In this document: piece by piece, positions 51,087 through 60,162 of the stretch
Layout: every line of letters starts with the position of its first letter
Position numbering within the stretch: the stretch's first letter is position 1
Assembly (NCBI RefSeq): GCF_005144415.1
Contig: NZ_SWJE01000008.1
Span: forward strand, 434,001 to 498,000
DNA length: 64,000 nt
Reading direction: 5' to 3'
Origin: Trinickia terrae
GTDB taxonomy: Bacteria > Pseudomonadota > Gammaproteobacteria > Burkholderiales > Burkholderiaceae
Made by a program: the position numbers and the translations under genes
Notes under the pieces: generated by a model
The model's input: the letters and a program-made list of their open reading frames with translations, nothing else
Told to the model about the DNA's origin: nothing
Database searches by the model: none

Positions 51087-52127
51087 ATGTCGACCCAGTC
51101 GAATGCTCGCAGCGGCATCGATCGCCGCACGTTTCTGAAGGCCGGCGCTTCGCTGACCGTGGCCGCGCCGTTCCTGAGCCTCGCGCGCCGCGCCTCGGCG
51201 GCCGAGTTCTCGTATAAGTTCGCGACCGGCCAGGACCCGACGCACCCGGTCAACGTGCGCGGCCAGGAGGCGCTCAACCGCATCCGCGAGGCGACCAGCG
51301 GGCGCGTGGACATCAAGCTGTTCCCGGCCAACCAGCTCGGCTCCGATACCGACCTGCTCTCACAGGTGCGCAATGGCGGCGTCGAGTTCTTCAACCAGGC
51401 GTCGTCGATTCTCGCGACGCTGACGCCGGCTGCCGGCATCGTCAACACCGGCTTCGCGTTCAAGGACTACGACACGGTCTGGCGTGCGATGGACGGCGAT
51501 CTCGGCAACTACATCCGCGCGCAGATCACGAAGTCGGGCATCGTTTCCGTGTGCCCGGCGTGGGACAACGGCTTCCGTCAGATCAGCTCGTCGACGCGTC
51601 CGCTCAAGACGCCGACGGACCTCAAGGGCTTCAAGATCCGCGTGCCGCAGGCGCCGATGCTGACCTCGCTGTTCAAGGCGCTCGACGCCGGCCCGACGCC
51701 GATCAACTTCAACGAGCTGTACTCGGCGCTGCAGACGGGCGTGGTCGAAGGCCAGGAGAACCCGCTGCCGATCATCGCGACGGCCAAGCTCTACGAGGTG
51801 CAGAAGTACATCAGCCTCACCTCGCACGTGTGGGACGGCTACTGGATTCTCGGCAACACGGCGGCATGGAACAAGCTGCCGCCCGACCTGCGGGCGATCG
51901 TGCAGCGCGAGTTCGCGCGCGCGGGCGCGGACCAGCGCGCCGACATCGCCAAGCTGAGCCAGAGCTTGCGCAACGACCTGAAGGGCAAGGGCATCACGTT
52001 CATCGACGTCGACCGCGAAGCGTTCCGCGGCGCGCTCGCGAAGACGTCGTTCTATGGCGACTGGAAAGCGAAGTACGGCCCTGAGGCCTGGGGTCTCCTG
52101 GAAAAGTACGCCGGCAAGCTCGCCTGA
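51087..52127 (+). CDS. TRAP transporter solute-binding protein DctP-type
   Basis: 346 residues from the ATG at 51087, 6 nt after GGAGGAG. The Tat signal DRRTFLKAGASLTVAAPFLS is a near-ideal twin-arginine motif, cleaved at about RRASAAEFS. The mature protein is DctP family: KFATGQDPTHPVNVRGQEAL at the start and LKGFKIRVPQAPMLTSLFKA with the conserved Arg that binds a carboxylate. A carboxylated solute is therefore expected (sugar acid or organic acid). It is encoded just upstream of its permease. Confidence 0.92.
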   Translation: MSTQSNARSGIDRRTFLKAGASLTVAAPFLSLARRASAAEFSYKFATGQDPTHPVNVRGQEALNRIREATSGRVDIKLFPANQLGSDTDLLSQVRNGGVEFFNQASSILATLTPAAGIVNTGFAFKDYDTVWRAMDGDLGNYIRAQITKSGIVSVCPAWDNGFRQISSSTRPLKTPTDLKGFKIRVPQAPMLTSLFKALDAGPTPINFNELYSALQTGVVEGQENPLPIIATAKLYEVQKYISLTSHVWDGYWILGNTAAWNKLPPDLRAIVQREFARAGADQRADIAKLSQSLRNDLKGKGITFIDVDREAFRGALAKTSFYGDWKAKYGPEAWGLLEKYAGKLA

Positions 52128-52137
52128 AGGGGACGCC

Positions 52138-54000
52138 ATGATCACGCTCTCTTACCCGCATCATTCGCCGCGGCGCTTCGCATGCGCGCTCGACGCGGCG
52201 CTCGGGCCGCTCATCGAGATTCCGGCCGCGCTGCTCGTGGTCGCGGAGATCGTCGTGCTGCTGGCCGGCGTGACGAGCCGCTACGTGTTGCGCTCGCCGC
52301 TCGTGTGGTCCGACGAGCTCGCCGAGATCCTGTTCCTGTGGCTCGCGATGTTGGGCGCCGTGGTGGCGCTGCGCCGCGGCGAGCACATGCGGATGACGGC
52401 CGTGGTGGGCATGTGTTCGCCCGGCGTGCGCGCGTTTCTCGACATGGTCGCGATCGCCGCGCCGCTCGCGTTCCTTGCGCTCGTCATGTGGCCGGCCGTG
52501 CAGTTCGCGCAGGACGCGGCGATCGTCACCACGCCGGCGCTGAGCCTGTCCGATTCCTGGCGCGCGGCGGCGTTCCCGGTGGGCTCGGGGCTCATGCTGC
52601 TGGTGACGGTGGTGCGGCTCATCCGCGAGGCCAACTGGCGTCTCGTGGCCGCCGCGCTGGCCGCCGTCTTCGCGATCGGCTGCGCGTTCGTCGCGCTCGG
52701 GCCGGTGCTCGCCGATCTCGGCAACTACAACCTGCTGATCTTCTTCGTCGGGCTCGTCGCGCTCGGCGTGCTGTCCGGCGTGCCGATCGCATTCTCGTTC
52801 GCGCTCGCCACCTTCGGCTATCTCGCGCTCACGACGAGCACGCCGATGACGGTTGTCGTTGGACGCATGGACGAGGGGATGTCGCACCTGATCCTGCTTT
52901 CCGTGCCGCTGTTCGTGTTCCTCGGCCAGCTGATCGAGATGACCGGCATGGCCGCCGCGATGATCGCGTTTCTCGCGAGCCTGCTCGGACACGTGCGCGG
53001 CGGGCTGTCGTATGTGCTCGTCGGCGCGATGTACCTGGTGTCGGGGATCTCGGGCTCGAAGGCCGCGGACATGGCGGCGGTCGCTCCCGTGCTGTTCCCC
53101 GAGATGCAGGCGCGCGGCGCGAAACCGGGCGAGCTCGTGGCGCTTCTCGCCGCCACAGGCGCGCAGACCGAGACGATTCCGCCGAGCCTCGTCCTCATCA
53201 CGCTCGGCTCGGTGACGGGCGCCTCGATCTCGGCGCTCTTCACGGGAGGCATGCTGCCCGGCATCGTGCTCGCGGTGACGCTGTGCGCGCTCGTGTTCTG
53301 GCGCAACCGCCGCGAAGATCTCTCGCACGTGAAGCGCGCGAGCCGCGCGGAGATCTTTCGCAAGCTGCTCGTCGCGCTGCCCGCGCTCGCGTTGCCGTTC
53401 GTGATCCGCGCTGCGGTGGTTCGCGGGATCGCGACGGCCACCGAGGTCTCGACGATCGGCATCGTCTACGCCGTGCTCGCGGGCCTGCTGTTCTACCGGC
53501 GCTTCGAATGGGCGCGACTGAAGCCGATGCTGATCGAGACGGCGTCGCTCTCGGGCGCGATCCTGCTCATCATCGGCGCGGCGACGGGCATGGCCTGGGC
53601 GCTCACGCAGTCGGGCTTCTCGGGCGAGCTGGCGCAGACGCTCGCGGGCCTGCCGGGCGGAGCCGTGACCTTCATGGCGGCGTCGATCGTGGTGTTCATC
53701 GTGCTCGGCAGCGTGCTCGAAGGGATTCCCGCGATCGTGCTGTTCGGGCCGCTGATGTTCCCGATCGCGAAGCAGCTCGGCATCAGCGACATCCACTACG
53801 CGATGGTCGTGATCCTCTCGATGGGCGTCGGCCTCTTCGCGCCGCCGTTCGGCGTCGGCTACTACTCGGCCTGCGCCGTGAGCCGTGTCCATCCCGATCA
53901 AGGCATGAAGCCGATCGGCGGCTACATCGTCGCGCTCGTCATCGGGCTCGTCGTGGTGGCCGCGGTGCCCTGGATCTCGACGGGCTTTCTGCATCAGTAA
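52138..54000 (+). CDS. TRAP transporter fused DctQM permease
   Basis: 620 residues from the ATG at 52138, 5 nt after AAGGGGA. The N-terminal ~170 residues are a DctQ-like four-helix module (SDELAEILFLWLAMLGAVVA near residue 60). The rest is the large DctM module with many helices (GVPIAFSFALATFGYLALTT and GTGAQTETIPPSLVLITLGS-type segments; the latter reads TGAQTETIPPSLVLITLGS here). Fusion of small and large subunits is common. It imports a solute with Na+ or H+, fed by the DctP protein. Confidence 0.92.
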   Translation: MITLSYPHHSPRRFACALDAALGPLIEIPAALLVVAEIVVLLAGVTSRYVLRSPLVWSDELAEILFLWLAMLGAVVALRRGEHMRMTAVVGMCSPGVRAFLDMVAIAAPLAFLALVMWPAVQFAQDAAIVTTPALSLSDSWRAAAFPVGSGLMLLVTVVRLIREANWRLVAAALAAVFAIGCAFVALGPVLADLGNYNLLIFFVGLVALGVLSGVPIAFSFALATFGYLALTTSTPMTVVVGRMDEGMSHLILLSVPLFVFLGQLIEMTGMAAAMIAFLASLLGHVRGGLSYVLVGAMYLVSGISGSKAADMAAVAPVLFPEMQARGAKPGELVALLAATGAQTETIPPSLVLITLGSVTGASISALFTGGMLPGIVLAVTLCALVFWRNRREDLSHVKRASRAEIFRKLLVALPALALPFVIRAAVVRGIATATEVSTIGIVYAVLAGLLFYRRFEWARLKPMLIETASLSGAILLIIGAATGMAWALTQSGFSGELAQTLAGLPGGAVTFMAASIVVFIVLGSVLEGIPAIVLFGPLMFPIAKQLGISDIHYAMVVILSMGVGLFAPPFGVGYYSACAVSRVHPDQGMKPIGGYIVALVIGLVVVAAVPWISTGFLHQ

Positions 54001-54117
54001 CCCCTCCGGCGTGCTTGGCTGCGGCGTTTGCTTTTGCCGCAGCAGCACGCGACGTTTCCGCCAAACCTTGTCATTGCCGCCGCTTCATCGGAAGCGGCGC
54101 GGAAGGAGCTTTTTGCC

Positions 54118-56097
54118 ATGCCTACGCTAGACGCCCAGCCGCTCGCGAACGCCATCCGCTTCCTGTCGATCGACGCAATCCTGCGCGCGGGCGAAGGGCA
54201 CCAGGGCGTGCCGCTCGGCATGGCCGAGATCGCCACTGCACTGTTCACGCGCCACCTCAAATTCAACCCGGCCGATCCCACGTGGCCCGACCGCGACCGC
54301 TTCGTGCTCTCGAACGGACACGGCTCGATGCTGCTGTATTCGCTGCTGTACCTGACGGGCTATGCGCGCATCGGCCTCGACCAGATCAAGACGTTCCGCG
54401 AGTTCGGCTCGCATTGCGCGGGGCATCCCGAGTACGACCCGGCATGCGGCATCGAAGTGACGACGGGCCCCTTGGGGCAGGGGATCGCGAACGCATTCGG
54501 GATGGCCGTGGCCGAGGCGTTTCTCAACGCGAAGTTCGGCAGCGGCCTCGTCGACCATTACACGTATTCGTTCGTCGGCGACGGGTGCCTTCAGGAGGGC
54601 ATCGGTCAAGAGATGATCTCGCTCGCGGGCCATTTGCGCTTGGGCAAGCTGATCCTCTGCTGGGACGACAACCGTATCACCGACGACGGCAGCACCGACC
54701 TCTCGATCAGCGAGGACGTGCGCGAGCGTTTCCGCGTCGCGGGCTGGCACGTGATCGACGTCGACGGTCACGACATCGACGCGGTCTCCGCCGCGCTCGA
54801 ACTGGCGCGCAAGGACCCGCGCCCGTCGATGCTCGCGTGCCGCTCGATCATCGGCCGCGGCATCGCGCGGCTGCAAGGGCAGCGCGGCGGCCATAGCGGC
54901 AAGCTGTTCGACGCGGACGCCGAAGCGGCGCGCAAGCTGCTCGGCTGGCCGCACAAGCCGTTTGAAGTGCCCGAGGAAATCTTGTCGGCATGGCGCAGCG
55001 CCGGGCAGCGCAGCGATGCCGAGTATCGAGCATGGCAAGCGCGTGTGGCGGCGCTGCCTTCGGAAGAGCGTGCCGAATTCGAGCGCATTCAAGCAGGCCG
55101 CCTGCCCGACGGCTGGCGCGAAGTGCTGGAGACGTATCGGCGGCGCGCAGCGGATCACGCCGAAGCGCAGCAGGGCATCATGGTCTCCGGCGAGATCAAC
55201 GGCCTGCTCGCGCCCGTGCTGCCCGAGCGCATGGTCGGCTGCGCGGACCTCGAAGCGCCGACGAGCCACAAGCGCAGCCTGCACGCATTCACCGCCGAGG
55301 ACCGCGGCGGTGCCTACGTCCATTGCGGCGTGCGCGAGCACGTGATGGGCGCGATGGCGAACGGCATGGCCGCGCACGGGGGCGTGTTCGCAACCTGTGT
55401 GACTTACTTGGCGTTCTCGGACTACGAGCGGCCCGCGATGCGGATGGCCGCGCTGATGGGCCTGCCCGTCAAGTTCGTGTTCAGCCACGATTCGATCGGC
55501 CTCGGCAGGAACGGGCCGACGCACCAGCCCGTCGAGATTCTGGCATCGCTGCGCGCGATGCCGAACATGCATGTGATGCGTCCGGCCGATGCGGTCGAGG
55601 CGGCGGAATGCTGGGAAGTCGCGCTCGAGCGCAGGAGCGGGCCGAGCACGATGGTGTTCGCGCGCCAGGCGCTGCCGCCGGTGCGGCGCACGCATGTCGG
55701 CGGCAACCTCTCGCGACGAGGCGCCTACGTGCTCGCCGAAGCCGAAGGCGGCAAGCGTCAGGTCACCTTGCTGGCGACCGGCTCCGAAGTGGCGATCGCG
55801 CTCGCGGCCCGCGCGCGCTTGCGAGCGGAGGGCGTGGCGACGGCGGTGGTCTCGATGCCGTGCTGGGAGCTTTTCGACGAGCAAAGCGCGGACTATCGCG
55901 CCGCCGTGCTCGGCTTAGGCACCGTGCGCGTTGCGGTGGAAGCGGCGATGCGCTTCGGCTGGGACCGCTACCTCGGCGAGAACGGCGGCTTCGTCGGTAT
56001 GGAAAGTTTCGGCGCATCGGGTCCTGCCGAGGTGCTGTTCGAGCATTTCGGCATTACGGCGAGCCGCGTCGTCGAAGAAGCCCGCCGCCGCTTGTGA
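54118..56097 (+). CDS. Full-length transketolase
   Basis: 659 residues, the normal single-chain length. It has the TPP motif VGDGCLQEGIGQEMISLAGH (near residue 155) and substrate-side SNGHGSMLLYSLLYLTGY. The pyrimidine domain has catalytic Glu in CGVREHVMGAMANGMAAHGG, and a C-terminal domain with ATGSEVAIALAARARL completes the fold. It is a second transketolase in the same operon as the split pair, which is unusual. It may take a different donor or acceptor, or serve the pentose-phosphate return of fragments. Confidence 0.92.
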   Translation: MPTLDAQPLANAIRFLSIDAILRAGEGHQGVPLGMAEIATALFTRHLKFNPADPTWPDRDRFVLSNGHGSMLLYSLLYLTGYARIGLDQIKTFREFGSHCAGHPEYDPACGIEVTTGPLGQGIANAFGMAVAEAFLNAKFGSGLVDHYTYSFVGDGCLQEGIGQEMISLAGHLRLGKLILCWDDNRITDDGSTDLSISEDVRERFRVAGWHVIDVDGHDIDAVSAALELARKDPRPSMLACRSIIGRGIARLQGQRGGHSGKLFDADAEAARKLLGWPHKPFEVPEEILSAWRSAGQRSDAEYRAWQARVAALPSEERAEFERIQAGRLPDGWREVLETYRRRAADHAEAQQGIMVSGEINGLLAPVLPERMVGCADLEAPTSHKRSLHAFTAEDRGGAYVHCGVREHVMGAMANGMAAHGGVFATCVTYLAFSDYERPAMRMAALMGLPVKFVFSHDSIGLGRNGPTHQPVEILASLRAMPNMHVMRPADAVEAAECWEVALERRSGPSTMVFARQALPPVRRTHVGGNLSRRGAYVLAEAEGGKRQVTLLATGSEVAIALAARARLRAEGVATAVVSMPCWELFDEQSADYRAAVLGLGTVRVAVEAAMRFGWDRYLGENGGFVGMESFGASGPAEVLFEHFGITASRVVEEARRRL

Positions 56098-56139
56098 GTC
56101 TCATGCAGCAAATCGAACCCAACCCAAGGAACACCCGAG

Positions 56140-57105
56140 ATGGAAAAGATCGTCTTTCTGGACCGCGCCACGCTTGCGCCGCAGATCCGCTTGCGCGCGC
56201 CGCGCTTCGAGCATGAGCTTGTCGAGCACGAGAAGACCGCCGCGGACGAAGTGACGGAGCGGCTCACCGACGCCACGATCGCGATTACGAACAAAGTGCC
56301 GCTCACGCAGGAGGTGCTGTACCGGCTGCCGAACCTCAAGCTCATCGCCGTCGCCGCGACCGGCACCGATTGCATCGACAAGGCCGCGTGCCAGCGGCGC
56401 GGCATCGCGGTGTCGAACATCCGCGGCTACGCGCTCAACACGGTGCCCGAGCACACGTTCGCGCTGATGCTGGCGCTGCGCCGCAATCTCGTCGCCTATC
56501 GCAACGACGTGCTCGCGGGCGTCTGGCAGAAGTCGGGACAGTTCTGCTTCTTCGATCATCCGATCCACGATCTCGGCGGCGCGCGGCTCGGCATCATCGG
56601 CGAGGGCGTGCTCGGCCAGCGCGTCGCCGAAATCGGCAAGGCGTTCGGCATGCTGCCGATGTTCGCCGCGCACAAGGGCAAGCAAGACATGGGGCCGCTT
56701 TACACGCCCTGGCCGGAGGTGCTGGCGACGAGCGACGTCATCAGCATCCACAGCCCGCTCACGCTGGAGACGCGCAACATGCTGGCCATGCCCGAGTTCC
56801 GCGCGATGAAGCGCAAGCCGCTCATCATCAACACCGCGCGCGGCGGACTCGTCGACGAAGGCGCGCTCGTGCGGGCGTTGGACGAGGGGCTGATCAGCGG
56901 CGCGGGCTTCGACGTCGCCGACGGCGAGCCACCGCATCCGGACAGCCCGCTCATGCGGATCGCGGGGCGGCCGAACGTGATCCTGACGCCGCATGTCGCG
57001 TGGGCTTCGGACGAGGCGCAGCAGGCGCTCGCGGATCAACTGATGGGCAACATCGAGAACTTCGTCGATGGCAAGCCGACGAATCTGGTGCAGAGCGCGT
57101 ATTGA
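56140..57105 (+). CDS. D-2-hydroxyacid dehydrogenase (hydroxypyruvate/glyoxylate reductase-like)
   Basis: 321 residues. It has D-isomer dehydrogenase catalytic features: RGYALNTVPEHTFALMLALR, Rossmann GIIGEGVLGQRVAEIGKAFG (GxGxxG), NTARGGLVDEGALV with the catalytic Arg region, and ILTPHVAW with catalytic His. After the first Rossmann strand the sequence is AAHKGK, without the acidic residue typical of NAD, so NADP use is possible. It fits hydroxypyruvate or glyoxylate reduction, which would feed glycerate or glycolate from the transketolase pathway. It is the last gene of the operon. Confidence 0.9.
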   Translation: MEKIVFLDRATLAPQIRLRAPRFEHELVEHEKTAADEVTERLTDATIAITNKVPLTQEVLYRLPNLKLIAVAATGTDCIDKAACQRRGIAVSNIRGYALNTVPEHTFALMLALRRNLVAYRNDVLAGVWQKSGQFCFFDHPIHDLGGARLGIIGEGVLGQRVAEIGKAFGMLPMFAAHKGKQDMGPLYTPWPEVLATSDVISIHSPLTLETRNMLAMPEFRAMKRKPLIINTARGGLVDEGALVRALDEGLISGAGFDVADGEPPHPDSPLMRIAGRPNVILTPHVAWASDEAQQALADQLMGNIENFVDGKPTNLVQSAY

Positions 57106-57291
57106 CGAGGTGACGCGAAATAAATAGAGGGCTGGCGCTTCATGCATTCGGTAGCTCGCGCGCACGGCACATGCGAGCTACTGGCCGTTCTCCGCAACTG
57201 AGATAATCCGTGCTTCGTGCCGGACCGGTTGGCGTCTGATTTCCTGGCGGCTTCGGCGATTCTGTCGCGGACGGACCATGAAGGAGAGCGA

Positions 57292-58128
57292 ATGTTGAAG
57301 CGCGCGTGGTTTGCGGTTTTGCTGCTGACGGTTGGCATGATCGGGCATTGTGCGGCAGCGCGGTCCACTATCGAACTCACGACAGGCGGCAAGACCCGCT
57401 CGTTTACCCCGCAGGCATTGCTGGCGCGTCCGGATGCGGCCGAGATCCACGTGCCGCGCGACATCGCCTACGGCACGCCGATGACCTTTCGCGCCGTGCC
57501 GCTGGCCGACCTGCTCGACGAAGCGGATCTGCCTGCGGACAGCGTGCTCGAAGCACGCGCGACCGACGGCTTCGCCGCGCAGCTGCCGATGGACCTCGTG
57601 CGCAACCGCAATCCTGAGGCCGCCGTTGCGTGGCTTGCGGTCGAGGACCCGGCGCAACCGTGGCCGAAGCTGAAGGGCAAGCCGGTCAGTGCAGGGCCGT
57701 TCTATCTGGTCTGGGTCGGCAAGGAAGCGGCGTCCGTGCGCAGCGAGCAGTGGCCTTACCAGATCGCGCATCTCGCGACGCAACCGTCCCCGTCCGCGCG
57801 ATGGCCGGCGCTCGGCGTCGATCCGGCGCTGCCGGCAACCGATCCGATCCGCGCGGGGCAAACCCTGTTCGTCACGCAATGCCTCGCCTGCCATCGGCTG
57901 AACCACGCAGGTAGCGCGGCAGCCGGCCCGGACCTCAATGTGCCGATGAATCCGACCGAGTACTTTCAGCCCGCGGCGTTGCATCGCTATATTCGCAATC
58001 CGGCGTCGGTTCGGGATTGGCCCGGGCGGACCATGCCGGGCTTCCCGCCGGATCAGTTGAGCGACCGGGAGATCGATCTGATCGCGGCGTATCTGGCGCA
58101 TATGGCGCAACGGAAGGTTGGGAGATGA
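57292..58128 (+). CDS. Periplasmic cytochrome c with Moco-oxidoreductase-like N-domain
   Basis: 278 residues from the ATG at 57292, 5 nt after AGGAGAG. A signal peptide ends near HCAAARST. Residues 30-150 resemble the molybdopterin-oxidoreductase (SUOX-like) domain (FTPQALLARPDAAEIHVPRD, then MTFRAVPLADLLDE) but lack a cofactor-binding Cys. The C-terminal ~90 residues are a class I cytochrome c with CLACH (near residue 203) and a distal Met candidate in RTMPGFPPDQL. It probably transfers electrons from an unidentified periplasmic dehydrogenase. The nearest operon (transketolase) ends 186 bp before. Confidence 0.82.
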   Translation: MLKRAWFAVLLLTVGMIGHCAAARSTIELTTGGKTRSFTPQALLARPDAAEIHVPRDIAYGTPMTFRAVPLADLLDEADLPADSVLEARATDGFAAQLPMDLVRNRNPEAAVAWLAVEDPAQPWPKLKGKPVSAGPFYLVWVGKEAASVRSEQWPYQIAHLATQPSPSARWPALGVDPALPATDPIRAGQTLFVTQCLACHRLNHAGSAAAGPDLNVPMNPTEYFQPAALHRYIRNPASVRDWPGRTMPGFPPDQLSDREIDLIAAYLAHMAQRKVGR

Positions 58129-58162
58129 GGAATGACCACCCCCTCCTGCAGGTGAAGGCAGG

Positions 58163-59089
58163 TCAGCCGAACATGGCTGTTATGTCGCGTCCCGTCTGCT
58201 CGGCTTCCTCGATTAGCCAGTCGAGAAATTGCCTGGCTGCAGGGGAGTCCGCTACAGATTGCTTCCAGCAAATAAAGTATGGGAATGGCATGGGCAGGGC
58301 GACCTTGAATGGCAGGACAAGATCGCGTCGCTTGATGCTGTCGATGGCGAAGAAGCCCTGTCCCAGCGAAATGCCTCTCCCCCTGATTGCCGAATCGATC
58401 GCCATGCCGGAAACGGAGTAAGTGAGTGGCGCCAACACCTCGGGTAAAGGGACTCCAACCGCATGAAACCAGTTTCTCCATGTTGGAGGTGACATCTTTC
58501 CCCATCCCCATTCAACGTGAATGAGCGGGTAGCGCAAGATATCCGCCGGTTGCGAAAGCGACTCTTCCGATCGCACCAGCGAGGGTGCGCATACGGGTGC
58601 GACTCTATCGGTAAAGACGATGTGATAAGGCGTTCCATCATCCGGAGGGGGCCCGTAAGTCAGCCGGATGTCGGCACTTCTCGCGCCGATATTGGTTTCG
58701 TGATCGACGACCTCGACATGAACCTGCACGTGGGGGCAAATGGCGTGCCACTTGTCCAATCTGGAGGCAAGCCAGTGGGTCGCAACCGACGGAAATGTCA
58801 TCAGGGTGAGCCGGCGGCCCGTCTGCGCCTTGAGCGCAGCCTGGGCGTCATGGAAGCACTCGAATCCCCGGGAAATGTGCGAATGGTACAGCTCGCCGAG
58901 TGGCGTCGGTCGCAGGCCGGTATTCTCCCGGTCAAAAAGCGTGACCCCGAGAAAGTCTTCAAGGACGCGAATCTGCTGACTAATCGCCCCGGGCGTAACG
59001 TGAAGCGCCTCTGCGGCGGCCACGACGCCGCCGTAACGAATGACAGCATCGAATATCTGCAAGGCTCGAAGAGGAGGAAGGCGATTCAT
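58163..59089 (-). CDS. LysR-family regulator (GcvA-like) of the lyase cluster
   Basis: 308 residues from the ATG at 59089. It has the winged helix LHVTPGAISQQIRVLEDFLG and an effector domain with LTLMTFPSVATHWLASRLDK. It is the third gene in a minus-strand run after the lyase (60163-61725) and the binding-protein gene, with 139 bp between it and the latter. It probably regulates that group in response to its amino-acid-like substrate. Confidence 0.88.
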   Translation of the reverse strand: MNRLPPLRALQIFDAVIRYGGVVAAAEALHVTPGAISQQIRVLEDFLGVTLFDRENTGLRPTPLGELYHSHISRGFECFHDAQAALKAQTGRRLTLMTFPSVATHWLASRLDKWHAICPHVQVHVEVVDHETNIGARSADIRLTYGPPPDDGTPYHIVFTDRVAPVCAPSLVRSEESLSQPADILRYPLIHVEWGWGKMSPPTWRNWFHAVGVPLPEVLAPLTYSVSGMAIDSAIRGRGISLGQGFFAIDSIKRRDLVLPFKVALPMPFPYFICWKQSVADSPAARQFLDWLIEEAEQTGRDITAMFG

Positions 59090-59228
59090 GTCGTTGACCT
59101 GGGGGCCGCCGGCATGGCGCCTCGGATGCACTGGCGGCGGGTACGCGACATCGAAGGTGCGGTTGGAACACATGCCGCCCGGCAGTTCGACCGTCGCGAA
59201 GCCAGTCTAGCAAAGACTGGCGCGTGAT

Positions 59229-60089
59229 TTACGGTTGCACATCAGCCTTGAACCACTTTTCCGATAGCCGCTTGACGGTACCGTCTGCAAGGGCTTCCGC
59301 GATGGCCGTGTCAAATTTCGCTTTCAGATCCGTATCCTGTTTGCGAAATCCAAGACCTTCTCCCGGCCCCCAGATCGCGCCGCCGATCGCCGGTCCGGTG
59401 ATCCGGATTCGGGCGGTGTCCTTGTTGTCGGCAATTCCGGCGTAGTAGGTTACGTCGTCGAATGCCATGTCGATGCGCCCATTGACCAAGTCGAGGTCAC
59501 GTTCGGCCGAGGTCTTGTAGAGGCGTACGGAAGCGATGTCCTTGAAGTTGTCGGTGATGAACTTGGTGTAGACCGTGCCGGATTGAATACCGATCGTCTT
59601 TCCTCTCAGCTGATCGCGCAGCGGGGCGATCGTGGGTCTGTCGGTCTCGGGGGCGCCTGTCAGCTTAAGGAAAGCGGTTTTTCCGGCCGTATTCGTCAAT
59701 CCATGCCCATCTACCGACGCAAACGCAGCCGGCGTAGCGGCGTAGGGCTTGGAGAAGGCAATGACCTTTTCGCGATCCGGTGTGATGGCAAGCGCGTCCA
59801 TCACGACATCGAATTTGCCGGCCTGCAGGCCGGTAATCAGTCCGTCGAAGTCCTGGGCGACCGTCTCGCACCGCAGGTTGATGCGTTGGCACAGATTGTC
59901 GAGTAATTCCGGCTCGAATCCGGAAATTTTTCCGCTCGGCAACGTCAGGTTCCACGGAGCGTAACTTCCTTCCAGTGCGACCTTGACGGACTTCCATTCC
60001 TTCGCTTGAGCACCGTTGCCCGTCAATGCCAGTGTGCTGAGAATCGTGACGAAAGAGACCTTCAAAGCATTTGCGAAAACCGTTTTCAC
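59229..60089 (-). CDS. Amino-acid ABC importer binding protein (HisJ/ArgT-like)
   Basis: 286 residues. The signal peptide ends near GNGAQAKEW. The SBP_bac_3 fold is seen as KVALEGSYAPWNLTLPSGKI, FEPELLDNLCQRINLRCETV, DGLITGLQAGKFDVVMDALA and ALADGTVKRLSEKWF. Conserved residues of the Lys/Arg/His/opine group are present, so a cationic or zwitterionic amino acid derivative is the expected ligand. It lies 73 bp downstream of the ammonia-lyase-fold gene. No permease or ATPase gene is nearby, so transport parts must be encoded elsewhere. Confidence 0.9.
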   Translation of the reverse strand: MKTVFANALKVSFVTILSTLALTGNGAQAKEWKSVKVALEGSYAPWNLTLPSGKISGFEPELLDNLCQRINLRCETVAQDFDGLITGLQAGKFDVVMDALAITPDREKVIAFSKPYAATPAAFASVDGHGLTNTAGKTAFLKLTGAPETDRPTIAPLRDQLRGKTIGIQSGTVYTKFITDNFKDIASVRLYKTSAERDLDLVNGRIDMAFDDVTYYAGIADNKDTARIRITGPAIGGAIWGPGEGLGFRKQDTDLKAKFDTAIAEALADGTVKRLSEKWFKADVQP

Positions 60090-60162
60090 ACCACACCTCC
60101 ATATCGTTGAATCGAACGCCCTTGAGTCAGGAATCGTTGAAGCGTTGCCGGCGGTATCGGCT

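Noticed and set aside
52000-54048. 682-residue minus-strand open frame
   Set aside because: It is antisense to the TRAP permease and composed mainly of His/Arg/Glu/Asp, typical of a shadow frame.
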